From contig CAJTLG010000009.1 of assembly GCA_910577395.1 (NCBI GenBank), forward strand, positions 2,080 through 66,079: a stretch of DNA of 64,000 nucleotides, given 5' to 3'. Numbering within the stretch: the stretch's first letter is position 1; each line of letters opens with the position of its first letter. The notes beneath the pieces are model-generated. The model was given only the letters and a program-made list of their open reading frames with translations, had not been told where the DNA came from and did no database searches. The position numbers and the translations under genes were made by a program. This stretch comes from an uncultured Vampirovibrio sp. (lineage in GTDB: Bacteria; Cyanobacteriota; Vampirovibrionia; Gastranaerophilales; Gastranaerophilaceae). Positions 8,488 through 17,545 of this stretch are shown piece after piece.

Positions 8488-9645
8488 ATGATAAACAGAA
8501 CACTGCCTGTAAACAAATTAAGAGATGCATGGGTTGAAACAAATCTTGGTAATCTTGAATATAATATAAATTCAATTAAGGCAAAAATAAAAGAAACCTT
8601 GCCTGTAAACAACGATATGCCAAAACTAATGGCTGTAATAAAAGCTGATGCCTATGGCCATGGCAGCCTTATGTGTGCCCCTATATTAACAGCATGCGGG
8701 GTTGAGGCATTTGGGGTGGCAAGTGTGGATGAAGGGCTTGAATTAAGACAAAATAAAATAGAAACACCAATTTTAGTCCTTGGCACCGTCCCTATTTGGG
8801 CTTTTGAAAGTGCCGTAAAAAACAATATAACGGTTTCAATATTCAACAGGGAACACCTTGAGGCTGCAAAGATTTTATATGACAGAACAGGAATAAAACT
8901 GGATGTCCATATTAAAGTAGATACAGGCATGAACAGAATAGGAATCCCGGTTAATAATGCTGTTGATTTTATAAAAACGGCACAAAGTGCAGAATATATT
9001 AATTTATCAGGTATATTTACCCATTTTGCAGATGTTGAAAACCCTAAAATTTTAAATATGCAAACAGAAAACTTTAAAAAAGTGATTAATTCAATAGACA
9101 GAACAAATCTCACAATACACTCGCAAAACAGCCTCGGGGCTTTTATTGACCCCGGTATAAAGTGTGATATGATACGTCTTGGAATTATTTTGTACGGGCT
9201 TACACCTTTAACATACGGAAAAGACTGCGGAATAAGCCTTCCAAAATTAAAACCCGTTATGGGCTTAAAGGGCAGAATAACAAATATACATACAATTAAA
9301 AAGGGTGAAGGTGTAAGCTATGGCCATTGCTATATTGCAGATAAACCCACACGTGTTGCAACAATCCCGATAGGGTATGCTGACGGTGTATCAAGAAACC
9401 TGTCAAACAGAATTTATGCAAGCCTGAACGGCAAAATGATTAAACAAATCGGAAGAATTACAATGGACCAGATAATGTTTGATATAGGGGATATTGAAGC
9501 TAAGACCGGAGATATTATAACTCTTCTTGGAAAAGATAAAGACGATTATTATTCGGTTGATGAATGGGCAAAAATATTGAATACCATTAATTATGAACTA
9601 ACTTGCAGACTGAAAGTAAGGCTGCCAAGGATTTATGTTAGGTAA
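8488..9645 (+). CDS. alr: alanine racemase
   Basis: 385 residues. The PLP lysine lies in VIKADAYGHGS (Lys about 52); THFADV, the RLGIILYGLTP motif, GVSYGH with the second catalytic Tyr, and PIGYADGVSR are all present. It makes D-alanine for peptidoglycan. It is the last gene of the run that starts at 5768, separated from folD by three bases. Nothing unusual in length or motifs. Confidence 0.97.
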   Translation: MINRTLPVNKLRDAWVETNLGNLEYNINSIKAKIKETLPVNNDMPKLMAVIKADAYGHGSLMCAPILTACGVEAFGVASVDEGLELRQNKIETPILVLGTVPIWAFESAVKNNITVSIFNREHLEAAKILYDRTGIKLDVHIKVDTGMNRIGIPVNNAVDFIKTAQSAEYINLSGIFTHFADVENPKILNMQTENFKKVINSIDRTNLTIHSQNSLGAFIDPGIKCDMIRLGIILYGLTPLTYGKDCGISLPKLKPVMGLKGRITNIHTIKKGEGVSYGHCYIADKPTRVATIPIGYADGVSRNLSNRIYASLNGKMIKQIGRITMDQIMFDIGDIEAKTGDIITLLGKDKDDYYSVDEWAKILNTINYELTCRLKVRLPRIYVR

Positions 9646-9780
9646 CAATTATTTTCGGTATTAAATAATACATCGCTTAACACTTTTAAAAAAAATATTG
9701 TCATAAATATGCAAGTTATGATAAATATAATAAATTGTGTAGTACCGTCATAATGTAAACAAAATAAAGGAAAACTTAAA

Positions 9781-10167
9781 ATGACAAACCCACCGGAAGG
9801 AATACTTTGTTCTAAAACCCATGAATGGGCATTAGAAACTGACGATGTTGTCACTGTAGGCTTAACGGATTATGCTATAGAACAATTGGGCGATATTGTT
9901 TTTGTTGAACTGCCTGAAATCGGTTCAGAATTTTCAAAAAATGAAGTATTTGCAACCATTGAATCTGTTAAGGCTGCATCTGAAATTTATATGCCAATCG
10001 GCGGAAAAATTATAGAAATAAATGAAGAACTTATAAATTCACCGGAACTTATAAACGAAGATGTCTGGGATAAAGGCTGGCTTGTTAAAATTGAAACCGC
10101 TACATATCAGGAAGATTCTTTAGGACTTCTTGAATATGAGGATTATAAAGAAGAAACGGACGGCTAA
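9781..10167 (+). CDS. gcvH: glycine cleavage system H protein
   Basis: 128 residues. THEWA near the N-terminus, VGLTDYAIEQLGDIVFVELP and the lipoylation motif ESVKAASE with Lys about 64 are typical. H protein carries the aminomethyl group between the P, T and L proteins through lipoamide. None of gcvP, gcvT or lpd is next to it, so it stands alone here; stand-alone GcvH can also serve as a lipoyl relay. AAAGGA precedes the ATG. With folD and the UROD/MetE-like gene it adds to the one-carbon theme. Confidence 0.95.
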   Translation: MTNPPEGILCSKTHEWALETDDVVTVGLTDYAIEQLGDIVFVELPEIGSEFSKNEVFATIESVKAASEIYMPIGGKIIEINEELINSPELINEDVWDKGWLVKIETATYQEDSLGLLEYEDYKEETDG

Positions 10168-10327
10168 AATCACGTTTTTTGGATTTTTTATTAAGAAATA
10201 TTACAAGAAATATAAAAAATATATACAAAATAGTCAATTTTTTAATACAAAAAAACTTTATATAAGTACGAAGAGCTAAATAATTAAAAATTACTTAATT
10301 AGAGAATTATAAATGGAGGAATTACCA

Positions 10328-10516
10328 ATGGCAAGAGTACTTATTTCAATGCCCGAAAAATTTTTAGATGAGATTGACCAGGTTGCAGGTACTGAAAATC
10401 GTTCCCGTTCAGAATTAATCCGTGAAGCATTAAGAACCTATATTCACAGAACAAAAATCAGAGAAAACACATTTGCACAGAAAAATGCTTCAATTTTAGA
10501 AGCGCTGCTTGACTAA
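10328..10516 (+). CDS. ribbon-helix-helix (CopG/NikR-type) regulator
   Basis: I choose ATG 10328 because GGAGGA at 10315-10320 is a perfect ribosome site for it; the upstream in-frame ATG at 10313 would contain that site. The 62-residue product starts MARVLISMPEKFLDEID (strand plus helix A) and continues NRSRSELIREALRTYI, the textbook RHH DNA-binding pattern of CopG-type repressors. No toxin gene is adjacent, so it is more likely a stand-alone regulator than an antitoxin. A strong terminator follows. Confidence 0.85.
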   Translation: MARVLISMPEKFLDEIDQVAGTENRSRSELIREALRTYIHRTKIRENTFAQKNASILEALLD

Positions 10517-10553
10517 AAATAAGTATTAATTACCATTATCAAGGGTAAGATTT

Positions 10554-10581
10554 AAAAGCACCTTAAAAAAGGTGCTTTTTT
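10554..10581 (+). terminator. rho-independent terminator after the RHH gene
   Basis: AAAAGCACC (10554-10562) pairs with GGTGCTTTT (10571-10579), followed by TTTTTT. Nine-base-pair stem, eight-base loop. Confidence 0.9.
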
Positions 10582-10625
10582 ACGTATATATTTGTAAAAA
10601 TTTTTAAGGTTACCCCTAAATGCTA

Positions 10626-10667
10626 GCAAATAAAAATCTTTACAGGTATTGGACAAATGTGTGTTGT
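10626..10667 (+). pseudogene. relic of the 3' end of a lost GH77-like paralog
   Basis: These 42 bases match 12486-12527 with only a few changes. The latter covers the last codons and the 3' flank of the first GH77-like gene (coding ANKNLYGF, stop, then ACAAATGTGTGTTGT). Here the stop TAA reads TGG. So the tail of a third paralog once lay upstream, or a tandem duplication left a scar. It is the leader of the gene at 10683 today. Confidence 0.7.
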
Positions 10668-10682
10668 TAGGAAAAAATAATA

Positions 10683-12512
10683 ATGAGAGTAAATGTTATT
10701 CAAGAATGCCAATTTGCATTCAAAAGAGCTTTGCCTGCAAGCAAAAAGGAAGATTATACTAATACTGCACATCAGGCAAAAGAAATTCTTCAAATATCGG
10801 ACGGGGTATCAATTCTTAAAATACATTCTGCATCTATGCCTGCACAAAACAGTTTTGATACAGGAATAGGAAAATTAAATTCAGACCCTGCCATGGATTT
10901 TATAGATAAAATGTGTTTTTACACAGATACCAATGTCGTAAAAGAATTTCCTATGGGACAAACCACAAAACATTGGGATAAATTTTTCTGCCCTTATTTA
11001 AAAACCGCTGTAACTTTTGGCGAAGAAAATATTAACCTTTTAAACCTTGTAAAAAATGGCCTTTTAAATAAAGAAGATATTGAAACATTTAATATTAAAT
11101 CTTCAAAGCACCGGATTGAATATGAAAACGAACTGGGACTCGATAAAGATTATCCCATTCTACTACCATTAAAGAAAGCTTATGAAAATTTTAAAGCTAA
11201 TCCGGAAAGCAATTTGCATAAAGAATTTGAAAAATTTAAAAACAAACCTCTTGTAAAAGATACATATACAAGGCTTGCTCTGTACCCGATTTTACACAAA
11301 AAAGAGCCTGGTTTATTTGAAGATTTTGAAAGCTCGCCTGATAAACAAAAAAGATTTGAGGGATATAAAGAAACATATAAAGATGAGATTGATTTCTTTA
11401 AATTCAGACAATTTTTAGCTAAAAAAGAACACGATGAGGCTAAAGAAAAAATAAATTCAAAAGGAAAAGACCTTTTCGGGGATTGCCTTATAGGTTTTTC
11501 AGAACAAGAAGTATGGGCGCACCCCGGGGCTTTTGAAAAAGGTGCCTGTATAGGACTTTATCATTGGGGACTTCCTGCTTTAGATTTTGAAAATATTCTA
11601 AATCCCAATTCTGAAAGCCATAAATTATTTGATAGAAAAATATCATTTTTCCTTGATAATTATGACGGAGTAAGGTTTGATGTGGGGTGGTGTTACGCTA
11701 TTGCCCAAACCGGCAAAAAAGACAATGAACCGAAGCATTTTGATTTGGGTCATAAGCTTTTTGATTTCATTGAAAAAAGGGCAAAGGAGATTAAAGGAAA
11801 AGATTTTAATACCCAAAAACTTATCTATGAAATGGACGGTTTTGAAAAAATGTTTAAATGGGATAAAAACCCGCCAAAACCAATAAAAAATGTACGCAAT
11901 ATCGTAAATGTACTCACAACCGAATGGCAGCATGATTACGAACATGGTTGGGGCTCGCCTGAATTTTTACAAAAAGCGGGATTTAAACAGACAGAGTTTA
12001 TAATGGGTACAAACAACCATGACGGTTCAAATTTAAGAGTTCTTGCAGAAAGTAGTAAAAAAGATGTTAAAGAAAAACGGGCAAACAATGCGAACATATT
12101 ATCAAAATTATTTAACATTACAAAAGAAACTTTGATTAATCAGCCAAAAGAATTTGTTAGAGCAAAATTTGCCCAACTTTTTACAACCAAAAACCAGTTT
12201 TTATTTTTCACTGACGTATTAGGCTCAAAAAACGATATGGATGACCAAACAACAAATATAGAAAATTATAGATTTAGGGTAAATAAAGATTTTGAAAGGC
12301 AATATCATACAGCACTTCAAAAAGGTATGGGATTTAATCTTATGGAATCATTAAAACTCGCAATGGAATCAAAAAAACTTGATAAACAATATCCTGAAAT
12401 TTATGACAAGATTTCTTATTATGCGCAATATTTAAGAGAACCCGGCGCAAAAACAGAAAAAGAAGCAAACTTTGAAGAAAAAATGGCAAATAAAAATCTT
12501 TACGGGTTTTAA
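10683..12512 (+). CDS. divergent GH77-like 4-alpha-glucanotransferase
   Basis: 609 residues. The order of motifs recalls MalQ/DPE enzymes: FGDCLIGFS followed by W (like GDLPIFVA..D.W), YDGVRFDVGW (nucleophile Asp region), KLIYEMDGF (Glu region) and MGTNNHDGS (third acid region). Such enzymes move maltosyl or longer units between alpha-1,4-glucans. N-terminal residues 1-30 (MRVNVIQECQFAFKR) form a short tag also seen in other proteins of this window. It shares the overall plan with the next gene, 39 bases downstream: a tandem duplicate that has diverged widely. GH77 assignment is by motif only; the sequence is far from model enzymes. Confidence 0.65.
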   Translation: MRVNVIQECQFAFKRALPASKKEDYTNTAHQAKEILQISDGVSILKIHSASMPAQNSFDTGIGKLNSDPAMDFIDKMCFYTDTNVVKEFPMGQTTKHWDKFFCPYLKTAVTFGEENINLLNLVKNGLLNKEDIETFNIKSSKHRIEYENELGLDKDYPILLPLKKAYENFKANPESNLHKEFEKFKNKPLVKDTYTRLALYPILHKKEPGLFEDFESSPDKQKRFEGYKETYKDEIDFFKFRQFLAKKEHDEAKEKINSKGKDLFGDCLIGFSEQEVWAHPGAFEKGACIGLYHWGLPALDFENILNPNSESHKLFDRKISFFLDNYDGVRFDVGWCYAIAQTGKKDNEPKHFDLGHKLFDFIEKRAKEIKGKDFNTQKLIYEMDGFEKMFKWDKNPPKPIKNVRNIVNVLTTEWQHDYEHGWGSPEFLQKAGFKQTEFIMGTNNHDGSNLRVLAESSKKDVKEKRANNANILSKLFNITKETLINQPKEFVRAKFAQLFTTKNQFLFFTDVLGSKNDMDDQTTNIENYRFRVNKDFERQYHTALQKGMGFNLMESLKLAMESKKLDKQYPEIYDKISYYAQYLREPGAKTEKEANFEEKMANKNLYGF

Positions 12513-12551
12513 ACAAATGTGTGTTGTGTATAAAAAGGTTATAAATTATAG

Positions 12552-14615
12552 ATGAGAATTCAAAGTATTAGTATTGCAAACAGTTTAAATCATGCTCCAA
12601 GATTTGGGAACGCATATTCTACAAAGCAGGAAACGGCATTCCAAAAGCTCCAAGATGATATTAAAAAAGACCAAGGGTACCAAGGCGGTTATACTCTTTC
12701 TAAATTTTATGCCCCCGCCTTACCCACAGATAAAGAGCATGATACAGGTATCGGCAAATTAACGTCTAAAGAAGCAAGGGAATATTATAAATTTACCAAA
12801 GTATATGCAGGGGCTAACGCAAACAAATTCTCTCCAATCGGCCAAATGACTGATAAATCAGAGTTTTCCGGCGAAGGCCATTATGCAGGCGCATACAACA
12901 GAAGCTCTCTTTCAATAGGGGAAGACAATATCAATTTATTTGATTTAGCAAGTGAAAAATACGGAAATATAATATCGGAAGAAGATGCCTATAAGGTTGT
13001 AAACCAACACAATGATCTGTTAAGAAGAATGGCAGATAAAATAGGCACAATTGTACACAAACTTATTGATTTTGAAACTACACTCGGATGGGCAAATCAG
13101 GAAAATTACCCTGTAAATAGCGTATTACAAAAGGCTTTTGATAATTTTAAAAATGATGAAAATCCAAACCCCGAGCTTGTAGAATTAAGAAAAGAATTTG
13201 AACAGTTTAAAAACCAAAAAGAGCCCGTGGATTATGATGATATTTATACAAGGCTTGCACTTTTCCCGTATCTTAAAAACTGGCCGCATTCAGAAGTTAA
13301 TTTCTTTGTAGGTTTTGATTCAGACCCTAAAATAAGGGCTGAAAAAATGCCTCAGTATGAAACTTATAAAGAACAGTATAAAGATGAGATAGAATTTTAT
13401 AAATTTAAACAATTCCTGGGGCATAAAACCATTCAGGATGCAAAGAAAATTGCAAACGAAGAAGGTATCGAATTTTTTGGCGATTGCCCGATTGGTTTTT
13501 CATGGCCTGAAAGGCAAATGTTCCCTGATGCCTTTATACCGGGGGCAGAAGTTGGCTGGGGACACCCTGCATTAAAATATTATGATATTGCAAACAATGA
13601 AAATAGTGCTGCACATAAATTATTCAGGGCAAAGGTTGCACATCACCTCAATATATTTGACGGTATCAGATTTGATGTAGGCTGGCAGTATATGAACCCA
13701 AAAATTGAATACAGAAGTCAACACCGTGTAGAACATCAGGATATGGGCAACAAAATAACAGATTTAATTGAAACTATCGCCTGGGAAATTAAGGGTGATA
13801 ATTTTGATAAAAAGAAACTTGTATACGAAGCAGATGCTGAATATGATGATTTTGGAATACAAAAAGGCGAAAATATTCAAAAAGTACAACGCATGAAAGG
13901 CCTTATTGTGCTTTCCACCGAAGAAGAAAATAACGATAATGCCAATATAGGTTACGGTAATGCGGCATATTACAAAGAAAACCTCGGATATCTTGACGAC
14001 AATATAATGCTTGGTATGGCAACCCACGACAAAGACGGCACATATGCCTGTGCATTCAATCAGGGCAAAATGGAAGAACAAACCGGCGCCCTTATGCGTG
14101 TATTTAAGCTAAGAAACGAGGACGGTGTACAAGACGGGTGGAGACTTCTTAAGGGGGAAAATACCAATTCGCCTGACCATTTAAGAAAGTATATGACAGC
14201 AAGGCTTGCAGAACTTACCACCGTTAAAAATAAATTTATACAACTATACGACCTTCTTGGAATAAAGGATAAGATAGATTACCATACGGGTGGAGATATA
14301 GAAAAACATGGCCGGGAAAATGTTCTGAAAGATTATAAAACAAGATTAGACGAAGATTATATATCTCAATACCATAAAAGAATACAAAACGGTGAAATAG
14401 GCACAATGATTGGTGCACAAAAATTCCGTATGGAACATGACGGCACAAAAGAAAGAAACCCGGACCTGTATGAAAGGGTGCAAAAATTTGATGCTTATTT
14501 AAGGCACCCCGGTAAAATATACACAAGAGAGCAAGCTGATAATTCTAAAAACGGCGACATTGATATCGAAAGCCTTTCTTTAGATGAAATTAATAATTTA
14601 GACATAAGTGCTTAA
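12552..14615 (+). CDS. divergent GH77-like 4-alpha-glucanotransferase, second paralog
   Basis: 687 residues. Shares with the preceding gene the N-terminal block DTGIGKL, the GEENINL/GEDNINLFDL block, DTYTRLAL/DIYTRLALF, YKDEIDFFKF/YKDEIEFYKF, and the catalytic blocks FGDCPIGFSW, FDGIRFDVGW, KLVYEADAEY and MLGMATHDKDG. It is about 80 residues longer, mostly in a segment near 150-230. Starts MRIQSISIANS, the same kind of short tag. Probably acts on the same glucan pool as its neighbour; different inserts suggest a different acceptor. The pair appears co-transcribed and is closed by a strong hairpin. Confidence 0.65.
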   Translation: MRIQSISIANSLNHAPRFGNAYSTKQETAFQKLQDDIKKDQGYQGGYTLSKFYAPALPTDKEHDTGIGKLTSKEAREYYKFTKVYAGANANKFSPIGQMTDKSEFSGEGHYAGAYNRSSLSIGEDNINLFDLASEKYGNIISEEDAYKVVNQHNDLLRRMADKIGTIVHKLIDFETTLGWANQENYPVNSVLQKAFDNFKNDENPNPELVELRKEFEQFKNQKEPVDYDDIYTRLALFPYLKNWPHSEVNFFVGFDSDPKIRAEKMPQYETYKEQYKDEIEFYKFKQFLGHKTIQDAKKIANEEGIEFFGDCPIGFSWPERQMFPDAFIPGAEVGWGHPALKYYDIANNENSAAHKLFRAKVAHHLNIFDGIRFDVGWQYMNPKIEYRSQHRVEHQDMGNKITDLIETIAWEIKGDNFDKKKLVYEADAEYDDFGIQKGENIQKVQRMKGLIVLSTEEENNDNANIGYGNAAYYKENLGYLDDNIMLGMATHDKDGTYACAFNQGKMEEQTGALMRVFKLRNEDGVQDGWRLLKGENTNSPDHLRKYMTARLAELTTVKNKFIQLYDLLGIKDKIDYHTGGDIEKHGRENVLKDYKTRLDEDYISQYHKRIQNGEIGTMIGAQKFRMEHDGTKERNPDLYERVQKFDAYLRHPGKIYTREQADNSKNGDIDIESLSLDEINNLDISA

Positions 14616-14638
14616 TTTATAGTTTTACACTTTTTTAT

Positions 14639-14671
14639 ATTTCCATGCCTTATTAGGGCATGGAAATTTTC
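14639..14671 (+). terminator. rho-independent terminator after the GH77-like pair
   Basis: ATTTCCATGCC (14639-14649) pairs with GGCATGGAAAT (14657-14667), an 11-base-pair stem followed by TTT. Confidence 0.85.
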
Positions 14672-14699
14672 AATATTTACATTTATTTACAAAAAACCG

Positions 14700-14986
14700 T
14701 AAAATATGAAATCATGGAAACATGCACCCCCCATGGGTTTTACATGTATCAAATCATGGAAAGCCATGCACAAAGATTATCTTGGGGGTGTTAAACCCTT
14801 AATACACAGGCTATACAAGCCATATAGAGTTTGTTACGAGGTGTTAATAATTGGCGGAAATACACTTGTAACCTGGCTCTTAAAAGTTATAATAGTATTA
14901 AATTCAGTTAGGGCAAGCCTTTTCATTGCATGAAGGCTTGAAAGATTTGGGTAGTGTTGAAAATTTAATCAGGGAGAAAAAACAAA
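14700..14986 (+). promoter_or_regulatory. structured intergenic region with promoter and leader hairpin
   Basis: About 290 bases without a convincing gene. Direct repeats AAATCATGGAAA-CATGCAC lie at 14709-14727 and 14751-14771. A stem GTTAC..GGTGT pairs with ACAC..GTAAC around 14833-14872. A promoter TTGTAA (14866-14871), 16-base spacer, TATAAT (14888-14893) would start a transcript near 14900. Its leader holds a perfect 8-bp hairpin CAAGCCTT/AAGGCTTG (14914-14940) before the ribosome site AGGGAG of the next gene. It could contain a small RNA upstream of the promoter and an attenuator-like leader after it. I do not recognise a known riboswitch class. Confidence 0.45.
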
Positions 14987-15205
14987 GTGCTCAAAAGTAG
15001 AGATATGGGTCGCGCAGTTGCTGTCAGAAGGTGGACTACCACTGCAATTGAATGCTACAAAAGAGGGTGCAATTGCGAAGGGTGTTTTTACACGGATTTC
15101 TTTGGCAAATCATCACAAAAATGCCAAATGAAAGCTTCTGTTTTAGAATTAGTAAGGGTTTTAGGTAAACCGGATATAGAAATGCAACAGATTTTGAACG
15201 ACTAG
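14987..15205 (+). CDS. small cysteine-rich conserved-type protein, function unknown
   Basis: GTG start at 14987 with AGGGAG ten bases upstream. 72 residues. Core: RRWTTTAIECYKRGCNCEGC, then a spacer, QKCQMKASVLELVRVLGKP. The Cys pattern C-x4-C-x-C-x2-C plus a fifth Cys about 20 residues later looks fit to bind zinc or an iron-sulphur cluster, followed by a helix. I recall similar small proteins in anaerobes but no assigned function. It has its own promoter and structured leader. The stop overlaps the convergent cdd by four bases. Confidence 0.7.
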   Translation: MLKSRDMGRAVAVRRWTTTAIECYKRGCNCEGCFYTDFFGKSSQKCQMKASVLELVRVLGKPDIEMQQILND

Positions 15206-15609
15206 TTCAATTTAAAGCCATATGGCAAAAGCTCACTTAATTTGTATATAACAGGTTCGTCATCACCTTCTAAAATTACTGTAATATCGTAATTTTGACC
15301 ATTTATATTACTCAGTTCACTAAGCCATTGCAGACAAGCTCCGCATGGAAGGCAGTTTTTCCTGTTTGGACTGTATACCGCAATTGTAACAAGCTGGCTC
15401 TTTTCACCGGCACAAAAAGCTGTTGATATTGCATTCCTTTCAGCACAAAGCCCAAGACCGTAACTTCCGTTTTCAATATTAGAACCAAGATATATTTTTC
15501 CGCTTTCATAAAGGCACGCAGCCCCCACCGCAAAATTTGAATAGGGCGAATAACTGTTTTTACTTGCTTCTTTTGCTTGATTTAAAAGGTTAACAAATTT
15601 TTCTTTCAT
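15202..15609 (-). CDS. cdd: cytidine deaminase
   Basis: 135 residues, the length of the homotetrameric bacterial enzyme. SPYSNFAVGA, then CAERNA (Cys 55, catalytic Glu 57) and PCGACLQ (Cys 89 and 92) give the three-Cys zinc site. It converts cytidine and deoxycytidine to uridine forms for pyrimidine salvage. The MBL hydrolase gene lies 11 bases upstream on the same strand. Confidence 0.95.
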   Translation of the reverse strand: MKEKFVNLLNQAKEASKNSYSPYSNFAVGAACLYESGKIYLGSNIENGSYGLGLCAERNAISTAFCAGEKSQLVTIAVYSPNRKNCLPCGACLQWLSELSNINGQNYDITVILEGDDEPVIYKLSELLPYGFKLN

Positions 15610-15620
15610 TTCATTTATCC

Positions 15621-16265
15621 TTAAAAATATCGTGCATTTGTGCCAAAATACGCATTGTGAATTTTTTCATGGGCTATACTTGTATTATCGCCATGACCTG
15701 CAAAAACTTTAATGTTTTCATTCAGTTTAAATAATTTTTCTTTAATACTGTGCTCTATCTCCTTAAAAGAGCCTGTAGGGAGGTCACAGCGGCCAATCTC
15801 TTCATAAAACAGAGTATCGCCTGAAAAAAGATTACCTTCAACCAAATAACAGCAAGACCCTTTAGAATGCCCGGGGGTTGCTATTATTTCAATTTTTTTG
15901 CCGCACAATTCTATGTTTGAAGTTTCATCAATAAGTTCATCAATTTGGACTGTTTCAGCCCGCCTTTGTCCAAACATATCACACTGTACACCAAGATTAT
16001 CATACAATTTTTTATCTTCACGCGGTAAGAGGATTTTCACGGAAGGAAATTTTTCTTTAAACTTTTTCAATCCTAAAACATGGTCAAAATGTGCGTGTGT
16101 TATTAATATTTTTTCCAAATTTAAATTATTGGTTTCTATAAATTTAAAAATTTCATCATCAGAACCTGCGCAGTCAATTAGTACGGCACATTTAAGCTCA
16201 TCATCATATACAAGATAATTATTTGCCGCAAATTCAAGCGGAATAAACTTTTCAACTTTTAGCAT
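15621..16265 (-). CDS. metallo-beta-lactamase-fold hydrolase (glyoxalase II-like)
   Basis: 214 residues. Zinc ligands: THAHFDH (56-62), GHSKGS (about 131), FSGDTLF (Asp about 150) and GHGDNTS near the C-terminus. FYEEIGRCDLPTG is typical of the YcbL/glyoxalase-II-like group, which hydrolyse thioesters. Substrate not told by sequence. Likely co-transcribed with cdd. Confidence 0.85.
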   Translation of the reverse strand: MLKVEKFIPLEFAANNYLVYDDELKCAVLIDCAGSDDEIFKFIETNNLNLEKILITHAHFDHVLGLKKFKEKFPSVKILLPREDKKLYDNLGVQCDMFGQRRAETVQIDELIDETSNIELCGKKIEIIATPGHSKGSCCYLVEGNLFSGDTLFYEEIGRCDLPTGSFKEIEHSIKEKLFKLNENIKVFAGHGDNTSIAHEKIHNAYFGTNARYF

Positions 16266-16287
16266 AAACCCTCGTAAAAGTATATTT

Positions 16288-16524
16288 TTAGCTCCAATAT
16301 TTTAACATACTTAAATATTTTATAAAAGGGTTCTTGGGTTTTTTTGCATAGTAAGTTTCCATTAAAAGTTTTTGAATATCAATATCTGTAAGGTCCATAT
16401 GAAGTTTTAAATCTTTCAAATATTTTTCAAGATATTTTTTTGCAGCCTCAATATCCGAGCTGCATTCTTTCTTAATTTTAAAACATGTTTTCGATAAAAA
16501 ACTTTCGTTTAAACGTTTTTTCAT
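16288..16524 (-). CDS. hypothetical protein, 78 aa
   Basis: ATG at 16524 is preferred over a longer in-frame start at 16551 because AGGTG lies nine bases before it. The product is Lys-rich and helical: two helices around SSDIEAAKKYLEKYLKDLK and TDIDIQKLLMETYYAKK. No signal peptide or membrane part. I do not recognise a family. It lies between the MBL hydrolase and cdaA on the same strand with gaps of 22 and 84 bases. Confidence 0.6.
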   Translation of the reverse strand: MKKRLNESFLSKTCFKIKKECSSDIEAAKKYLEKYLKDLKLHMDLTDIDIQKLLMETYYAKKPKNPFIKYLSMLKYWS

Positions 16525-16608
16525 ACTAAAAACACCTAAAAGACATATCACTATCTCACACTATATTTATAATAAAATACTTGGGTGCTTGAAACATTGC
16601 CTTTTAGT

Positions 16609-17520
16609 TTAATTATTTTTCTTTGGCGGAAGAATATTTTCAAACTTAAACACATACCCTTTTTGGGTATCATCATCATCTTTCAAATCTAAAATGCGCT
16701 CTAAATCCACTTTTAAGCTGCCAAGGTCATCATATTTTTTAAGGCTGCCGTCTATTGCTATTGATACATCCCCGGTTTCTTCAGATACGACAATACAGGC
16801 ACAGTCTGAAATTTCACTAATGCCAATTGCCGCCCTGTGGCGTGTGCCATATCTCCAGCTTAGTTTAGGATCTTCCGTAAGCGGCAAAAGCACCCCTGCA
16901 GACTGTACCACATCTTTACAAATAACTACAGCCCCGTCATGTAAGGGTGTATTAGGGTGAAAAATTGTCAATAAAAGCTCCTGGGATAAGTTTCCGTTTA
17001 TTTCAACCCCCACATCAGAATGATTAAGAGCTTTGTCTTCTTTTTGAAGGACTATAAGCCCGCCAATCCTTGATTTTGACATATATTTAATTGTTTCAAT
17101 TAATTCTTTTACAATATCAATACCATCATTTCTCACAGCCAGCGCTTTTTTACCGGATAATAATCTGCTTAAGATATCATTTTGCCCGATATATCCTAAA
17201 AACCGCCTTAATTCAGGCTGGAAAATGACAATCAGCCCAACTGTTACCACAGATACAAGGGTTTTTAAAAATACACCGAATATTTGAAGATTAATTTTGA
17301 TTAAAAATTCAGAAAACAGCCACATTATAAGAAGTCCGAAAATACCTCTTACAAGCGTTTCCGAATGTGTTCCTTTAATATATTTTTTATAAAGAAAAAC
17401 AAGAATAAGTGCAAGGATTATGACTTCAGTTATATTTACGCCAAGCTGTGCCCCGCCAAAAGAGTGGGCAAGCTCATAAAACTGCCGAAGCAAATATTGG
17501 TAGAAATCAGTAAAATCCAA
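16609..17520 (-). CDS. cdaA: membrane diadenylate cyclase (c-di-AMP synthase)
   Basis: 303 residues. Three hydrophobic segments at about 30-50, 57-78 and 82-100, then a DAC domain with HDGA (194-197) and GTRHRAA (225-231), the two ATP-binding motifs of the DisA_N family. It joins two ATP into cyclic di-AMP, which controls potassium and osmotic balance and wall integrity. It starts 26 bases after the end of lysA on the same strand; the lysA-cdaA pair is a cyanobacterial arrangement, as I recall. Confidence 0.95.
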   Translation of the reverse strand: MDFTDFYQYLLRQFYELAHSFGGAQLGVNITEVIILALILVFLYKKYIKGTHSETLVRGIFGLLIMWLFSEFLIKINLQIFGVFLKTLVSVVTVGLIVIFQPELRRFLGYIGQNDILSRLLSGKKALAVRNDGIDIVKELIETIKYMSKSRIGGLIVLQKEDKALNHSDVGVEINGNLSQELLLTIFHPNTPLHDGAVVICKDVVQSAGVLLPLTEDPKLSWRYGTRHRAAIGISEISDCACIVVSEETGDVSIAIDGSLKKYDDLGSLKVDLERILDLKDDDDTQKGYVFKFENILPPKKNN

Positions 17521-17545
17521 TAGTTTGCACCTTCCTTATTTAAGT

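Noticed and set aside
8037..8612. Long open frames antisense to folD, alr, the radical SAM gene and the 743-residue protein gene
   Set aside because: They mirror real genes with clear family motifs, lack ribosome sites and show no protein-like domains.
10313..10327. Upstream ATG as start of the RHH gene
   Set aside because: This ATG lies within the ribosome site GGAGGA that serves ATG 10328.
14700..14900. 6S, SRP or RNase P RNA
   Set aside because: Stems are present but none of the diagnostic sequence motifs of these RNAs could be found.
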